This document shows, piece after piece, positions 48,318 through 58,048 of a stretch of DNA of 64,000 nt. A program made the translations under genes and the position numbers. The stretch lies in contig CP050890.1 of NCBI GenBank assembly GCA_016745215.1, forward strand, positions 5,022,001-5,086,000, read 5' to 3'. The notes beneath the pieces were generated by a model. It was not told the DNA's origin. It did no database searches and worked only from the letters and a program-made list of their open reading frames with translations. Within the stretch, counting starts at the first letter, position 1, and each line of letters starts with the position of its first letter. Source of the DNA: Thiohalocapsa sp. PB-PSB1. GTDB taxonomy: Bacteria > Pseudomonadota > Gammaproteobacteria > Chromatiales > Chromatiaceae.

Positions 48318-48525
48318 CGTAGACCCGACAGGCACCTTCAGCGCGTCTATTTCAATGGTACAGGCCGCAAATTTGCTCTTCACCGATAGAGAGTATCAAC
48401 GAATCGGGGAATCACGTCACGACAGCCTCATATCGTTCCTGGCTAACCGGAAAAATGGGAATGCGCCCGTTGCCGTGCAGCCTGGCGCACGGCCGGCTTG
48501 ATGCATCCGGAACTGGAAGCGCTAA

Positions 48526-49865
48526 GGCAACTCCCGGAAAATAACGTGCCAGGATTACGCAGGCGTCGGCTGAATCAGCACATGGTACTTGGGTAGAGAT
48601 GCATGGCGCTGAAAACGCTTCTCGACGGCCTTGAATGCCTGTTTAGTCAGGCGAACACCTGTCTCGTAGACCTGATCCAACACGCGAATCGCCGGTTCGA
48701 GGCACTTCCATGTCATGCTGCGAGCCCACTCGCAGGCCGTATCGATGGAATCGAGCAAGGCGCCGTTCCAATGCATCTCCAGGATTCCCCAACACCGCTC
48801 GATCGGATTGTATTTGCTGTGATAGGGCGGGTAGTAGACCTGAACGATCTCCAAGCCTGTCTGTTCGGCAAACGCGACCATGCGCGCCATGAACTGCGTG
48901 CGCCGACTCTGTAGCTCGGGACTATGGTCGAGGTTGATGACAAATTGGGTGATGTGAGCCTAGCGTTCGTGGTTGTCGTGCCACCAGTGTTGCAGACAGT
49001 CGACGATGAAATCGCTGGTCTCGCGCGAGGTTCCGAAGAGGATCGTCAGCCAACCGCCCATGACATCGAGGATGCCGAAGGGAACGCGCTTGTGCTCTGG
49101 CTTGAAGTCATGATCGGCGGCCGCCGCTGCGCAGGCACCGCGCGAGTGTCCGCGCCGGGAGAATGGTCCCACATTGACTTTCGCCTTCGTGCCGATGGAA
49201 ATGCGCAGCGAATCCGGGCGTTGATCGGACTGTGCGTTCTCCTGGCGAACGGTCTCGAAGATGGCGTCCGTCTCCTCGACAGGCTTGATCGGCTTCTTCT
49301 GCACCCGCCTCGAGCGTAGCCGTGTCGGTTGAGGATCACGCCAATGGTGTTCGCATGGGGGAGTTGCTCATCCGTCCAACCCTTCTCCTCAATCAAGGCT
49401 TGACGCACCGCCTTGGCGGTCATGCGGGTGTATTGAAAAGGGACTCTGAAACTTCGGATCGCTCTGGCTGTGAGGCTGCACCAGCGCGAGAATATCCTCC
49501 AACAGGTGCGGTTGGGTCTCCTCGCATGGGCGCCGACCGTGCTGCGAATAGTTGTCGACGCACGTGATTCCGGTGCGCAGCTCGTTCAACCCCAGCGCCA
49601 CCGTCTTGCTCGACCAACCAAACACTGTTTGCGCCTTTCTCGCACTTCCACCGAGGTAGTCCAAGGCCACTTGCGCCTCGAACTGCCGTCGTTTCGGTCC
49701 AGTCAGCTTGCTCGCGGCGTCACGGATCGTTTCAATCACCGCAGCGCTCAGGCGTGTCTTGGGTTCTTTCGTCGTTCTTGGCTTGGTTGGGTAGCATGGT
49801 TCAACTATATCGACAACGGGACTCCCAAGCCACGACTTCTGCCGCGCTATTTCTCGGGAGTTGCC
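48526..49865 (-). mobile_element. Degenerate ISAzo13-family element with TAA target duplication
   Basis: Inverted ends GGCAACTCCCGGAAAATAAC (left) and GGCAACTCCCGAGAAATAGC (right, reversed), flanked by TAA at 48523-48525 and 49866-49868. It lies tail-to-tail after the RND permease gene; the permease TAG (49865-49867) straddles the junction and would exist with or without the insertion. The 150 bases 48376-48522 to its left hold no recognisable gene. Confidence 0.8.
48555..49810 (-). pseudogene. ISAzo13-family transposase broken by two frameshifts and a stop
   Basis: The transposase can be read as PKRRQFEAQVALDYLGGSAR, SKTVALGLNELRTGI, then after one extra T in a T-run TRMTAKAVRQALIEEKGWTD, then after a lost base near 49318 VQKKPIKPVEETDAIFETVR, ISIGTKAKVNVGPFSRRGHS, HDFKPEHKRVPFGI, TSDFIVDCLQHWWHDN, TAG 48960-48962, and finally FVINLDHSPELQSRRTQFMA, VYYPPYHSKYNPIERCWGIL. 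These are diagnostic of the ISAzo13 (Rhodopirellula-type DDE) family. The exact start is unclear because the first frame lacks a good ATG. Non-functional. Confidence 0.85.
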
Positions 49866-52800
49866 TAACCTACATGTCCTGACGATGGAAGTTGCGGTGC
49901 AGGAGCGGTCCGAGCGGTTGACCGCGCCCAAGCGCGCGCGAAACGTTCGGTCAATCGATTTCCCAACAGCAGCAGGCAGGGTGTGAGCACCAAGGTCAGC
50001 AAGGTGGCAAAACTCAGACCGCCGGCGATGGCGCTGGCAAGCTGTGTCCACCACTGGGTGGAGGGTGCGCCAAAGCTGATGCTGCGCCCAAGCAGATCGA
50101 TGTTCATGCCTAACACCATGGGTAGTAATCCAAGCACCGTGGTAAACGCCGTCAGAAACACCGGGCGCAGGCGACGCCTGCCGGTCTCCAATGCCGCCTC
50201 GAACGCCTGCAATCCTTGGCCGCGCAAACGATTGTAGGTGTCGATGAGCACAATGTTGTTGTTAACGACGATACCGGCCAGCGCGATGATGCCGAGTCCC
50301 ACCATGACGATGCCAAACGCCTGGCCGGTCAGCAGTAACCCCATCAGCACACCGGCGGTGGAGAAAACGATGGCGGATAAGACCAGGCCGGCCTGGTAAA
50401 AGCTGTTGAATTGGGTCACCAGGATCAGGGTCATCAGGAAAATGGCACCGATGAACGCGTTGCCAAGGAACTGAGCCGCCTCGCGCTGGTCCGCATCCTC
50501 GCCCTTGAAGATAATGTCGACCGCCGGGTCCAGGTCCGCGTCATCGATGGCGGCGCGCAATCGCTTCAGTTGCTCGTCCGGCAACACCGACTCGACCACA
50601 TCGGCTTGGATGGTCATCACCCGTCGGCCATCGACCCGATGCAAGGTGCCGGTCTTCGGCGCCGGTGTCATTTGGACAAAGTTGGTGATCGGCACCATGC
50701 CATTGGCCGTGGGCACGCGCAGCGCGTCAAGCTGTTCCAAGTTGCGCTCGGCATAGGGGAAGCGCACGCGAATGTCGACTTCATCGTCGCTGTGGTCCGG
50801 ACGGTATTCCGACAGTTTGATCCCCTGGGTGAGCATCTGCACCGCGTTGCCCAGCACCGCCACATCGGCACCATAGCGGGCGGCGCGCTCACGATCGACC
50901 TCCAGGCGCCACTCGATGCCAGGCAGCGGACGATTGTCCTGCACATCCGCAAAGCCGCCCAGTTGATCCATGATTTTGCGGACTTGCGCAACCACCGCGG
51001 GAACCCGGGTCGGGTCGCGGGCACCAAGTTCGATCTGAATCGGCTTGCCCTCGGAGGGGCCATTCTCTGCCTTGCGGATCTCAATCATGATGCCGGGAAT
51101 TTCGGCGGTACGCTCACGGATCTCAGCAAGAATGCGCGCGGCCTTGCGCCGACGATCCCAATCGATGAACTCGAGTTGAATACTGCCGATGACGTCCTCG
51201 GCAACGTTCTGCGCAATATCGCTGTTGAAGGCGCGGGCATAGACTGCTGCAAGCTCCGGCATATCGAGAATGCGCTGCTCCACCTCGCGCACGATCAGTG
51301 CCTTTTCCTGGATGGATAGGTCACCGCGGGCATGCACCTGGACTAATGCGAGCTCAGGCTCTACGTCCGGGAAGAACTCGACACCGCGGCCAAACTCGAA
51401 ATAGGCCATATAGGAGCCTGCAAGAACCAACAATGCCGCAAGCAAGGTCTTGCCGGGATGATGCAGTACGGCGCCGAGCAGGGTGATATAGATTCGAGTG
51501 ATGGAACCGTCGCTGATTTGCGTGTTCGGTAAGCGCCGGGCGTATGCTGGTTGCTCCGGCAGCCGCCGCCCTTCCGCTTCCGGCCGCACTTCCGCTTCCG
51601 ACTGGAGCCGCGCTGCTGTATCGCGACCGGGTACCCTGGCATTCAGCACCGATCCCAGCGCCGGCCCCAGCACTGGAAGGAACACCAGAGCCATGGCCAA
51701 CGAGGCGGTCAGCGCGATGATGACGGTAATCGGCAGATATTTCATGAACGCCCCCACCAGGCCTGGCCAGAATAGGAGCGGCAGGAACACTGCCAGCGTC
51801 GTCAATGTCGACGCGGTCACCGGCCAGGCCATGCGCTTGGCCGCACTGGCATAGGCATCGGCCACCGAAAACCCACGGGTCAGGCGGCGGTCGGCCAGTT
51901 CGGTGACAACAATGGCACCGTCCACCAGCATGCCAACCACCAGGATCAGGCTGAACAGCACGACAATGTTGAGGGTGAAGCCAAGGGCGTTCAGCACCAA
52001 AATGGTCGCCAGGAAGGCGCCCGGGATAGCCATTCCCACCAACAGTGCCGAGCGCGGACCAAGGGCGCCGACGATAACGATCATCACCAGCAAGATTGCA
52101 GATATGACATTGTTTTGCAGATCACCGAGCATGGCGTGGATCTGATCCGATTTGTCCTGCATGAAAGTGACATCCATGGTATCCGGCCAGTCTGGGCGCT
52201 GGGCCTCGACCACAGCGCGCACCGCGCCGATGGTTTCGATGATGTTGGCCCCGACACGCTTTTTGACCTCCAAGGTCACCGCCGCTCGGCCACCGACACG
52301 GGCATACCCCTCGGCATCCTTGAAGCTCTGGCGCACGGTCGCCACGTCGCCCATGGTCACGACCCGTTCACCATCGACCTTCACCGGCATCGACAGCATG
52401 TCGTCGATGTCCTCGACCACACCGGGCACCTTCAACACCAAGCGCCCGGCCCCGGTATCCAAGGCGCCAGCGGCCACCAGCAGATTATTGTTGCTGATCA
52501 GGTCGAACAACTCGGCGTACTCGACGCTGTAGGTCTCCATGATCGCCGGATCGACAATCACCTCCATCAAGGCTTCACGATCGCCGCCGATATCGACCTC
52601 GAGCACGCCGGGAAGCGCTTCGATACGGTCTTGCAGATCGCGGGCGATCCGTACCAGACCACGCTCTGGTAGCGGACCGGAAAGGGCAATGGTCAACACT
52701 GGGAACAGAGCCACATTCACCTCGTTGACCCGCGGCTCGTCAGTTGCATCCGGCAGCTTGGTTCTGGCGATGTCGACCCGCTCGCGCACATCCGCCAATG

Positions 52801-53113
52801 CGCGCTTGGCATCGAAACCGGCGTTGAACTCCAGCTGCACCGAGGCCTGCCCCTCGTACGCCGTGCTTTTCATCTCTTTGACGCCTTCGATGGCTTGCAA
52901 TTCCTTTTCCATCGGGCGGATCAGCAGACGCTCGGCGTCCTCCGGGGAGATGCCGTCGTGGATCATCGAGACATAGATAATCGGCACGACAACGTCCGGC
53001 TCCGATTCCTTCGGGATGGTTTGGTAAGCGCTGGCACCGGCGACAAGAATAAACAGCAATGTGAGCAGAACGGTTCGGCCACGAGAAAAGGCAACATCGA
53101 GCAAGGCGTTCAT
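49865..53113 (-). CDS. RND-family efflux permease (inner-membrane pump)
   Basis: 1082 aa, the usual AcrB/MdtB-like size. It would drive drug or metabolite efflux by proton exchange in the inner membrane. First membrane helix near 15-35 (LLTLLFILVAGASAY), large periplasmic loop, helix cluster ISAILLVMIVIVGALGPRSA, VVLFSLILVVGMLVDGAIVV (with the Asp of the proton relay region) and STLTTLAVFLPLLFWPGLVG, second periplasmic loop, then a second helix cluster near 870-1050 (VVNNNIVLIDTYNRLRGQGL). ATG 53113 overlaps the adaptor stop as ATGA. No outer-membrane partner lies in the window, so a TolC-type channel elsewhere is presumed. The fold most resembles the VexF/heme- or drug-type HAE1 branch. Confidence 0.9.
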   Translation of the reverse strand: MNALLDVAFSRGRTVLLTLLFILVAGASAYQTIPKESEPDVVVPIIYVSMIHDGISPEDAERLLIRPMEKELQAIEGVKEMKSTAYEGQASVQLEFNAGFDAKRALADVRERVDIARTKLPDATDEPRVNEVNVALFPVLTIALSGPLPERGLVRIARDLQDRIEALPGVLEVDIGGDREALMEVIVDPAIMETYSVEYAELFDLISNNNLLVAAGALDTGAGRLVLKVPGVVEDIDDMLSMPVKVDGERVVTMGDVATVRQSFKDAEGYARVGGRAAVTLEVKKRVGANIIETIGAVRAVVEAQRPDWPDTMDVTFMQDKSDQIHAMLGDLQNNVISAILLVMIVIVGALGPRSALLVGMAIPGAFLATILVLNALGFTLNIVVLFSLILVVGMLVDGAIVVTELADRRLTRGFSVADAYASAAKRMAWPVTASTLTTLAVFLPLLFWPGLVGAFMKYLPITVIIALTASLAMALVFLPVLGPALGSVLNARVPGRDTAARLQSEAEVRPEAEGRRLPEQPAYARRLPNTQISDGSITRIYITLLGAVLHHPGKTLLAALLVLAGSYMAYFEFGRGVEFFPDVEPELALVQVHARGDLSIQEKALIVREVEQRILDMPELAAVYARAFNSDIAQNVAEDVIGSIQLEFIDWDRRRKAARILAEIRERTAEIPGIMIEIRKAENGPSEGKPIQIELGARDPTRVPAVVAQVRKIMDQLGGFADVQDNRPLPGIEWRLEVDRERAARYGADVAVLGNAVQMLTQGIKLSEYRPDHSDDEVDIRVRFPYAERNLEQLDALRVPTANGMVPITNFVQMTPAPKTGTLHRVDGRRVMTIQADVVESVLPDEQLKRLRAAIDDADLDPAVDIIFKGEDADQREAAQFLGNAFIGAIFLMTLILVTQFNSFYQAGLVLSAIVFSTAGVLMGLLLTGQAFGIVMVGLGIIALAGIVVNNNIVLIDTYNRLRGQGLQAFEAALETGRRRLRPVFLTAFTTVLGLLPMVLGMNIDLLGRSISFGAPSTQWWTQLASAIAGGLSFATLLTLVLTPCLLLLGNRLTERFARAWARSTARTAPAPQLPSSGHVG

Positions 53114-54210
53114 GACGCGCTCCGAAGCTCTGTCAGATCATCGGCGAGCCGGTCCGATATCGGTGCCACCGCTTCGCCGATCGTCACAAAGCCCTGCCCG
53201 CGAGTAATCACGCGCACATGCGCTGGCAACCCCGACACCCAGACACCGCCGGCTTCGCTGCGTACCAGCGAAATGGCATGAAATACGACATGCTGGTCAT
53301 CCGCAACGGCCTTGACCCCGACCTGCCCGTCGTCATCCAAGGTCAGCACCGCCGGCGACAAGAAATGCGCCGGCTCCTCGGCCACAGCAATGCGCAACTC
53401 GGCGCTGATGCCACTCAACAGGGTGCCATCCGGGTTTGGCACCTCGGCCTCGACGCGGAAGCTGCGGGTCTCGGTTGCCGCGACCCGCGACAAGTAGACG
53501 ATGCGGCCCTGCGTCGTCTGCCCATCCAGCAGTTGCACCTGAACGGTCTGCCCCAGTGCCAGCGCGCTGGCGCTCTGTTGAGGAACCGCGCCGACAGCCT
53601 TCAGCGTGGATACATCCACAAGTTCCACGACCGGATCACCGCGTTCCAGCAGACTTCCCAATTCCACTGCCCGCGTCTCCACCAGGCCATCGAATGGGGC
53701 ACGAATCCGGGTATGACCCAGATCGATGCGCAGGCGTTCCAACTCCGCCTCGGCGGCGGCAAGGGCAGCCTGAGCCGCCTTGACCTGGGTCTGGGCCTGC
53801 ATGCCCTTGCGGCCGAGTTTTTCTGACGCGGTGAGTTCTAGGCGCCGGCTCTGCACCTCCGCCTCGGCCCTCGCAAGCTGCGCGTTGCGATCGTCCACGG
53901 CTAATTCCACCAAGACATCGCCCTTGGACACGCGTGCTCCCTTCTCTACCGGCAATGCCGCCACCTGGCCGTCGGTCTGGGCGCGAATTTCCACCTGCCG
54001 GCGCGGCTCGAGCTGGCCCTGGATAACGACCTCGCGCGTCACCTTCTCGGCAGCGAGATCGACCACGCGCACGCGCATGGGCGACGGTTCCGCGACCGGA
54101 ACCTCGGTCAGGGCCGAATCCGTACGCGTGGCAGCGACCCATGAGCCGCTTGACATCCAGGCCGCTACCGCGGCCAACAGCACAATGGCAAGATAGGTTG
54201 AACGTTTCAT
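53110..54210 (-). CDS. RND periplasmic adaptor (membrane-fusion protein)
   Basis: 366 aa from ATG 54210, preferred over 54243 because GAGG lies eight bases before it and it starts the signal/anchor (MKRSTYLAIVLLAAVAAW). Domains in order: beta-barrel/lipoyl half RREVVIQGQLEPRRQVEIRA-like segment with VEKGARVSKGDVLVELAVDD, alpha-helical hairpin (~115-175, Ala/Glu-rich with QTQVKAAQAALAAAEAELER), second lipoyl half HTRIRAPFDGLVETRAVELG, then beta-barrel. It bridges the permease of the next gene to an outer-membrane channel. Its TGA overlaps the permease ATG, ensuring coupled translation. Confidence 0.9.
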   Translation of the reverse strand: MKRSTYLAIVLLAAVAAWMSSGSWVAATRTDSALTEVPVAEPSPMRVRVVDLAAEKVTREVVIQGQLEPRRQVEIRAQTDGQVAALPVEKGARVSKGDVLVELAVDDRNAQLARAEAEVQSRRLELTASEKLGRKGMQAQTQVKAAQAALAAAEAELERLRIDLGHTRIRAPFDGLVETRAVELGSLLERGDPVVELVDVSTLKAVGAVPQQSASALALGQTVQVQLLDGQTTQGRIVYLSRVAATETRSFRVEAEVPNPDGTLLSGISAELRIAVAEEPAHFLSPAVLTLDDDGQVGVKAVADDQHVVFHAISLVRSEAGGVWVSGLPAHVRVITRGQGFVTIGEAVAPISDRLADDLTELRSAS

Positions 54211-54301
54211 TGTCGAGCCTCGTGACAGCTCATGTCGACTCATCGTGAAAATGTGGCAATTGCTGACGCAATTCGGTATCCGGGGCTTTGATCATCGTAT
54301 G

Positions 54302-54316
54302 ATGACCAACGGTCAC
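54302..54316. promoter_or_regulatory. Candidate TetR operator before the efflux genes
   Basis: ATGACCAACGGTCAC is a near-perfect palindrome located between the end of the tetR gene and the adaptor start (about 90 bases upstream). Its reverse complement GTGACCGTTGGTCAT differs by one base from the site at 55027-55041 upstream of tetR. Shared sites in front of both units suggest control by the same repressor. Confidence 0.55.
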
Positions 54317-54339
54317 AACAGGACACAAAAAATTGCTTG

Positions 54340-54966
54340 TCAAGGACATCCGCGCAAACCCGCCAGCATGAACTCCGTTGCGGCCATCACCACCGTTTCG
54401 TTATCGCCCATGGAACACCAGTTATCTGACGCCCAGATCATCGCCACGGCGCCTTTGAAGCAGGCGCGCAGACCAAGAATGACTTCCATCACTGGCCGCT
54501 GTTGGAACTGCCCCCTGGACATGCCTGCCTCGATGATCGGTCCGCTCCAAGCATGGAAGGCATGATCGAGTTGCATGAAATCCTCCCGCCAGGCAGGTTG
54601 CGCGCGCAGTTTGAAGTCGATGCGCTCGCAGTATTCCACCACGTAGCGGTACTCGCCATGGTCGATGTGATAGCGCAGCGCGCGCCCGAACGCAGCCCGC
54701 AATTGCGCTGGCGGGTCACCCTCGGGGATCTCGTCGTGCAGCATCCGCAGCAAGCCGCGATAGAAACGCATCATGAGCCGAAACAGAAGTTCGTCTTTGC
54801 TGGAAAAATGTTTGTACACGGTGCCCTTTCCGACTTCCGCGCGTTCCGCGATCTGTTCCACCGTCACCGACTCCCAGCGCGGTGTCGCACATAACTCCAA
54901 CGCCGCGGTCAGTATGTCCTGCTCGCGACGCTCGAAGGCGCGCTGTTTTCGATCTTGTTGGGCCAT
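54340..54966 (-). CDS. TetR/AcrR-family transcriptional repressor
   Basis: 208 aa, standard length. The helix-turn-helix lies at residues ~15-60: ILTAALELCATPRWESVTVE, QIAERAEVGKGTVYKHFSSK, DELLF. The C-terminal helical domain would bind the inducing compound and mediate dimerisation. It is upstream of, and co-oriented with, the adaptor and permease genes, the standard position for a local efflux repressor. The matching operators at 54302 and 55027 support autoregulation and control of the pump. Confidence 0.9.
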   Translation of the reverse strand: MAQQDRKQRAFERREQDILTAALELCATPRWESVTVEQIAERAEVGKGTVYKHFSSKDELLFRLMMRFYRGLLRMLHDEIPEGDPPAQLRAAFGRALRYHIDHGEYRYVVEYCERIDFKLRAQPAWREDFMQLDHAFHAWSGPIIEAGMSRGQFQQRPVMEVILGLRACFKGAVAMIWASDNWCSMGDNETVVMAATEFMLAGLRGCP

Positions 54967-55026
54967 GAGTATGCTGGGGAACTAGCGCTAGAGGAAATGC
55001 CGATCCGGAATTGGGGCAATCATATC

Positions 55027-55050
55027 GTGACTGTTGGTCATATTGTGACC
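55027..55050. promoter_or_regulatory. Candidate TetR operator upstream of the tetR gene
   Basis: Two overlapping palindromes: GTGACTGTTGGTCAT (55027-55041) and GGTCATATTGTGACC (55036-55050), within direct repeats TCATATCGTGAC / TCATATTGTGAC 18 bases apart. They lie about 60 bases before the tetR ATG. The stretch from here to 55295 shows no gene. Confidence 0.55.
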
Positions 55051-55295
55051 CAGAGTCATTCTTCAAGCAAGCACCGCGGACGGATGCCGGACCCCGGCAA
55101 ACTCGGGTGACGAATACCCATGCCGGCTGCCGGTCGGCTCGAAGCGATTTCTATGGAAAAGGGTACAGCGTTCGACCGTGCGCCCGCTGCCGTCCGCTGA
55201 AAGCGAACGAAAATTCTATGCCAGTCGGTGTTGTTTTCTGCGGCGATCGCTTCGAGGCTCGAACTGAAGCGACAACCGCAGGATCAGCGCTGCTG

Positions 55296-56686
55296 TTAGA
55301 GCGGCAGCAGAATCGGAACCAACACCAAGGTCAGCACCATCGCCAGCAGCAGCAGCGGGAATCCCACGCGCACGAAATCAAGAAAGCGGTAACCGCCAGG
55401 CGCTAGCACCAGGGTGTTAACCGGCGAGGACACCGGGGTGACAAAGGCCGCCGAGGCCGCCACCGCCACCGTCATGGCAAAGGGATAGGCGGAAACCTCG
55501 AGCTGTTGTGCAGCGGCAATCGCAACCGGCGCAATCAGCACTGCTGTTGCCGTGTTGGAAATGAACATGCCGAGCAATGCCGCCAGCAGGAAGACCCCGG
55601 CCAGCAATACCAGTGGACCAAAGCCACCCAGGCCGGTCACCAGCGCATCGGCGATCAAGGTCACGCCGCCAGCCTGCTGCATGGCCTCGGCCAGCGGCAG
55701 CATGCCGGCAATCACCACCAGGCTCGGCCAGTTGATGGAACGGTAGGCGTCTTCCATGCGCAGGCAGCGAAACAGGCCCATGGCCAACGCTGCCAGCAGG
55801 ACCGCCGCGACATTCGGCAGCAAGCCGAGGGTCATGCTGACCACCATTGCCAATAGGATCAGCAGAGCAAAGGGTGCCTGTCGGTAGGCCGGGGCAATGG
55901 TGCTGTGTTCCGCTGGCAAGCTGAGCACTAAGAAATCCCTCTGTTCGTCTTGTAACAAGCCGATCTGTTTCCAAGATCCGGCGACCAACAGGGTGTCGCC
56001 AAAGGCGAGCTTTTCCTGAATCAGATTGCCTGGCAACGGCTGGCGCTTACGGCGGATACCGAGCACACTCAAACCGTGCCGGCTGCGGAATGCGGCCTGA
56101 CTCAGAGTCTGCCCAATCAATTCCGAATCTGGCGGCAGCATCACCTCGACCATGCCGAGTTCGTTGGCCAGGGTACGCTGCTGACTGTCGTCAATCAGCA
56201 GACGATCGAGTCGCTCGGCCGAGCAAAACGCCTCGACTGCCTGGTTTGGCCCAACCAGATAGAGTTCATCGGCGGCATGGAACTCTAGGTGTGACAGCGC
56301 TGGCGATACTTCCTCGGATAAGCGCCCTCGGCGCCCGATGCCGACGATATTGATGCCATAGCGGGTGCGCAATCGGGCGTCCGCGACGGTCTCACCGATC
56401 AGCGATGAGTTCGGGTCGAGCCGCAACCGATGCAATTGTTCTGTCAAATCGTAGGATTGCGCCAGTTCCCACAAGGTCCGCCTTTGACCGGCGGTACCGG
56501 TTTGCGGAGGGCTGGTCGGCAACAGCCGGCGACCAATGGTCAGCATGTAGATGATGCCGAGCAGGAGCATCAGCAAGCCGATCGGCGTGACACCAAAAAA
56601 GCCGAAAGGTTGCAGACCGGCATCGCTCAAGGCATCGTTGATCACAAGGTTCGGCGGCGTGGCGATCAGAGTCAGCAGACCGCTAA
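55296..56686 (-). pseudogene. 3' part of an SLC13-type transporter gene, split by an IS5-type element
   Basis: Together with 57531-57978 this encoded one 611-aa permease of the SLC13/ArsB-like (DASS) group. The 3' part holds two RCK_C/TrkA-C domains (DPNSSLIGETVADARLRTRY, PPDSELIGQTLSQAAFRSRH) and the second membrane half with SPSLVVIAGMLPLAEAMQQA-like INWPSLVVIAGMLPLAEAMQ, LLGMFISNTATAVLIAPVAI and FVTPVSSPVNTLVLAPGGYR. The Asn/Thr-rich SNTATAV and SSPVNTLV motifs are those of the sodium/substrate sites. Taken alone it could start at 56645 but would lack the first half. Substrate (sulfate, dicarboxylate) cannot be told. Confidence 0.85.
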
Positions 56687-57530
56687 GAACCTGTCTGACA
56701 AAAAAATGTCTATCAAAGTCAAATACTTTTTCTTCGAGGACAAGCTATGGGATACCCGAGTGACCTGACGGACGCCGAATGGGCGCTGATCGAACACTAT
56801 TTTCAACCCCGTGATCGACGAGGCAGTGCCAGCCTGCATCCGCGCAAACGGATCGTCGATGCCATTTTGTACGTCGTGAAGTCCGGTTGCCAATGGCGCA
56901 TGCTACCCAACGATTTTCCCCCCTGGCAAACGGTTTACGATCACTTCAGCCGATGGAACAAACGCGGTGTATGGGAAACCGCGCTGGATCAACTAAATGC
57001 ACTCCATCGCCAAAACAACGGTCGCTCGGCATCGCCGAGTTACGGGATTATCGACTCGCAGAGCGTCAAGACCGAGTACGCGAGCGAAGAACGCGGGATC
57101 GACGGCGGCAAGAAGGTCAAAGGGCATAAACGCCATATCGTAGTCGATATCCTCGGCAACCTGTTGCATGTGTCGGTCCACGCAGCCAATTGCAGCGATA
57201 CCGTGGCGGGTGGTCCCGTGATGGCGCGTGCGGCGGAGAAATACCCGAGCATCGAGGCGTTTTCCGGCGATGCGGGTTATCGCGGGACAGCCGTGAAATT
57301 TGTCGACGAGACACTCGGACTCGTCTTGCACATTTCCACCAAAATCAAAGACGGATGGGCTGTCCTTCCGAAACGTTGGGTGGTTGAGCGCACTTTCGCT
57401 TGGCTCGGTCGATTTCGCAGGCTGAGCAAGGATTTCGAGATCCTGACTGGGACTGCCGAGAATATGATCCGTATCGCCATGCTCAAGAAAACGCTTGCAA
57501 ATTGCGGCTGAAATTTTGCCAGACAGACTC
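56687..57530 (+). mobile_element. IS5-family (IS427-type) insertion sequence, 844 bp
   Basis: Ends GAACCTGTCTGACAAAA (left) and GAGTCTGTCTGGCAAAA (right, reversed) with TAA duplicated at 56684-56686 and 57531-57533, matching the TNA preference of the IS427 group. Removing 847 bases restores GALLSGLLTLIATPPNLV in the transporter. One intact transposase gene is inside. Confidence 0.9.
56747..57511 (+). CDS. IS5-family (IS427 group) transposase
   Basis: 254 aa in a single frame, where many relatives need a frameshift. N-terminal DUF4096-like part MGYPSDLTDAEWALIEHYF and VVKSGCQWRMLPNDFPPW; DDE residues in GIIDSQSVKTEY (D near 102), FSGDAGYRGTAV (D near 172) and WVVERTFAWLGRFRRLSKDF (E near 211). 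It begins at ATG 56747 and ends with TGA 57509. The gene appears functional. Confidence 0.9.
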   Translation: MGYPSDLTDAEWALIEHYFQPRDRRGSASLHPRKRIVDAILYVVKSGCQWRMLPNDFPPWQTVYDHFSRWNKRGVWETALDQLNALHRQNNGRSASPSYGIIDSQSVKTEYASEERGIDGGKKVKGHKRHIVVDILGNLLHVSVHAANCSDTVAGGPVMARAAEKYPSIEAFSGDAGYRGTAVKFVDETLGLVLHISTKIKDGWAVLPKRWVVERTFAWLGRFRRLSKDFEILTGTAENMIRIAMLKKTLANCG

Positions 57531-57978
57531 TAAGCAGAGCGCCGAACGCCAGCGGCATCATCAATCGACCCGGTCCGATGCCGAGTCTTGTGGTGATGCC
57601 CAAAACCACCGGGATGAAGATCGCCACCACCCCGGTGGAACTCATGAATGCGCCCAGTCCAGCGGCGGCCAACATCAGCAATACCATCAGCCGGGTCTCG
57701 CTGTCGCCCGCCAAGCGGGTCAGCCAGAGACCCATTTGATGGGCAATCCCGGTTCGCACCAGTCCTTCGCCGACCACGAACAGTCCGGCAATCAGCAGCA
57801 CCAGGGGATTGCCGAAACCAGCCACTGCTTCGGAGACGCTCAGCGAGCCACCCAGAATCAGCGCCAGGATGACCAATAATGCAACCACATCGGGACGCAG
57901 CCGGTCGCTGGCAAAAAGCACGATGGTCAAGGCCAGCAGACCGAAGACAAAGAGGGCGTCTGGATTCATGGCGGTCAT
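57531..57978 (-). pseudogene. 5' part of the split SLC13-type transporter gene
   Basis: ATG 57978 (MTAMNPDALF; a second ATG at 57969 is possible) followed by membrane segments LFVFGLLALTIVLFASDRLR, VVALLVILALILGGSLSVSE, LVLLIAGLFVVGEGLVRTGI and VLLMLAAAGLGAFMSSTGVV, then RLMMPLAFGALL where the IS interrupts it. The Ser/Thr-rich MSSTGVVAIF corresponds to the first conserved substrate-site motif of the family. The truncated product would end with about 30 IS-encoded residues. Confidence 0.85.
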
Positions 57979-58048
57979 CGAGTGGTCGGCTAAGTGATGG
58001 TGCAGAAACAAGCTAAACAGGTATTTGGCTTGGGTGTCGCCTGCCGAC

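Larger units (their letters stand above)
46578..48375 (+). mobile_element. IS of about 1.8 kb with long inverted repeats and frameshifted transposase
   Basis: The left end CAAATTCGCGGCCTGTACCA (46578 on) and the reversed right end CAAATTTGCGGCCTGTACCA (48375 back) match with few differences for over 30 bases. Between them lie two overlapping frames joined by a slippery sequence. A target duplication is not apparent. The organisation fits ISKra4-type elements that use -1 frameshifting. Confidence 0.8.
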
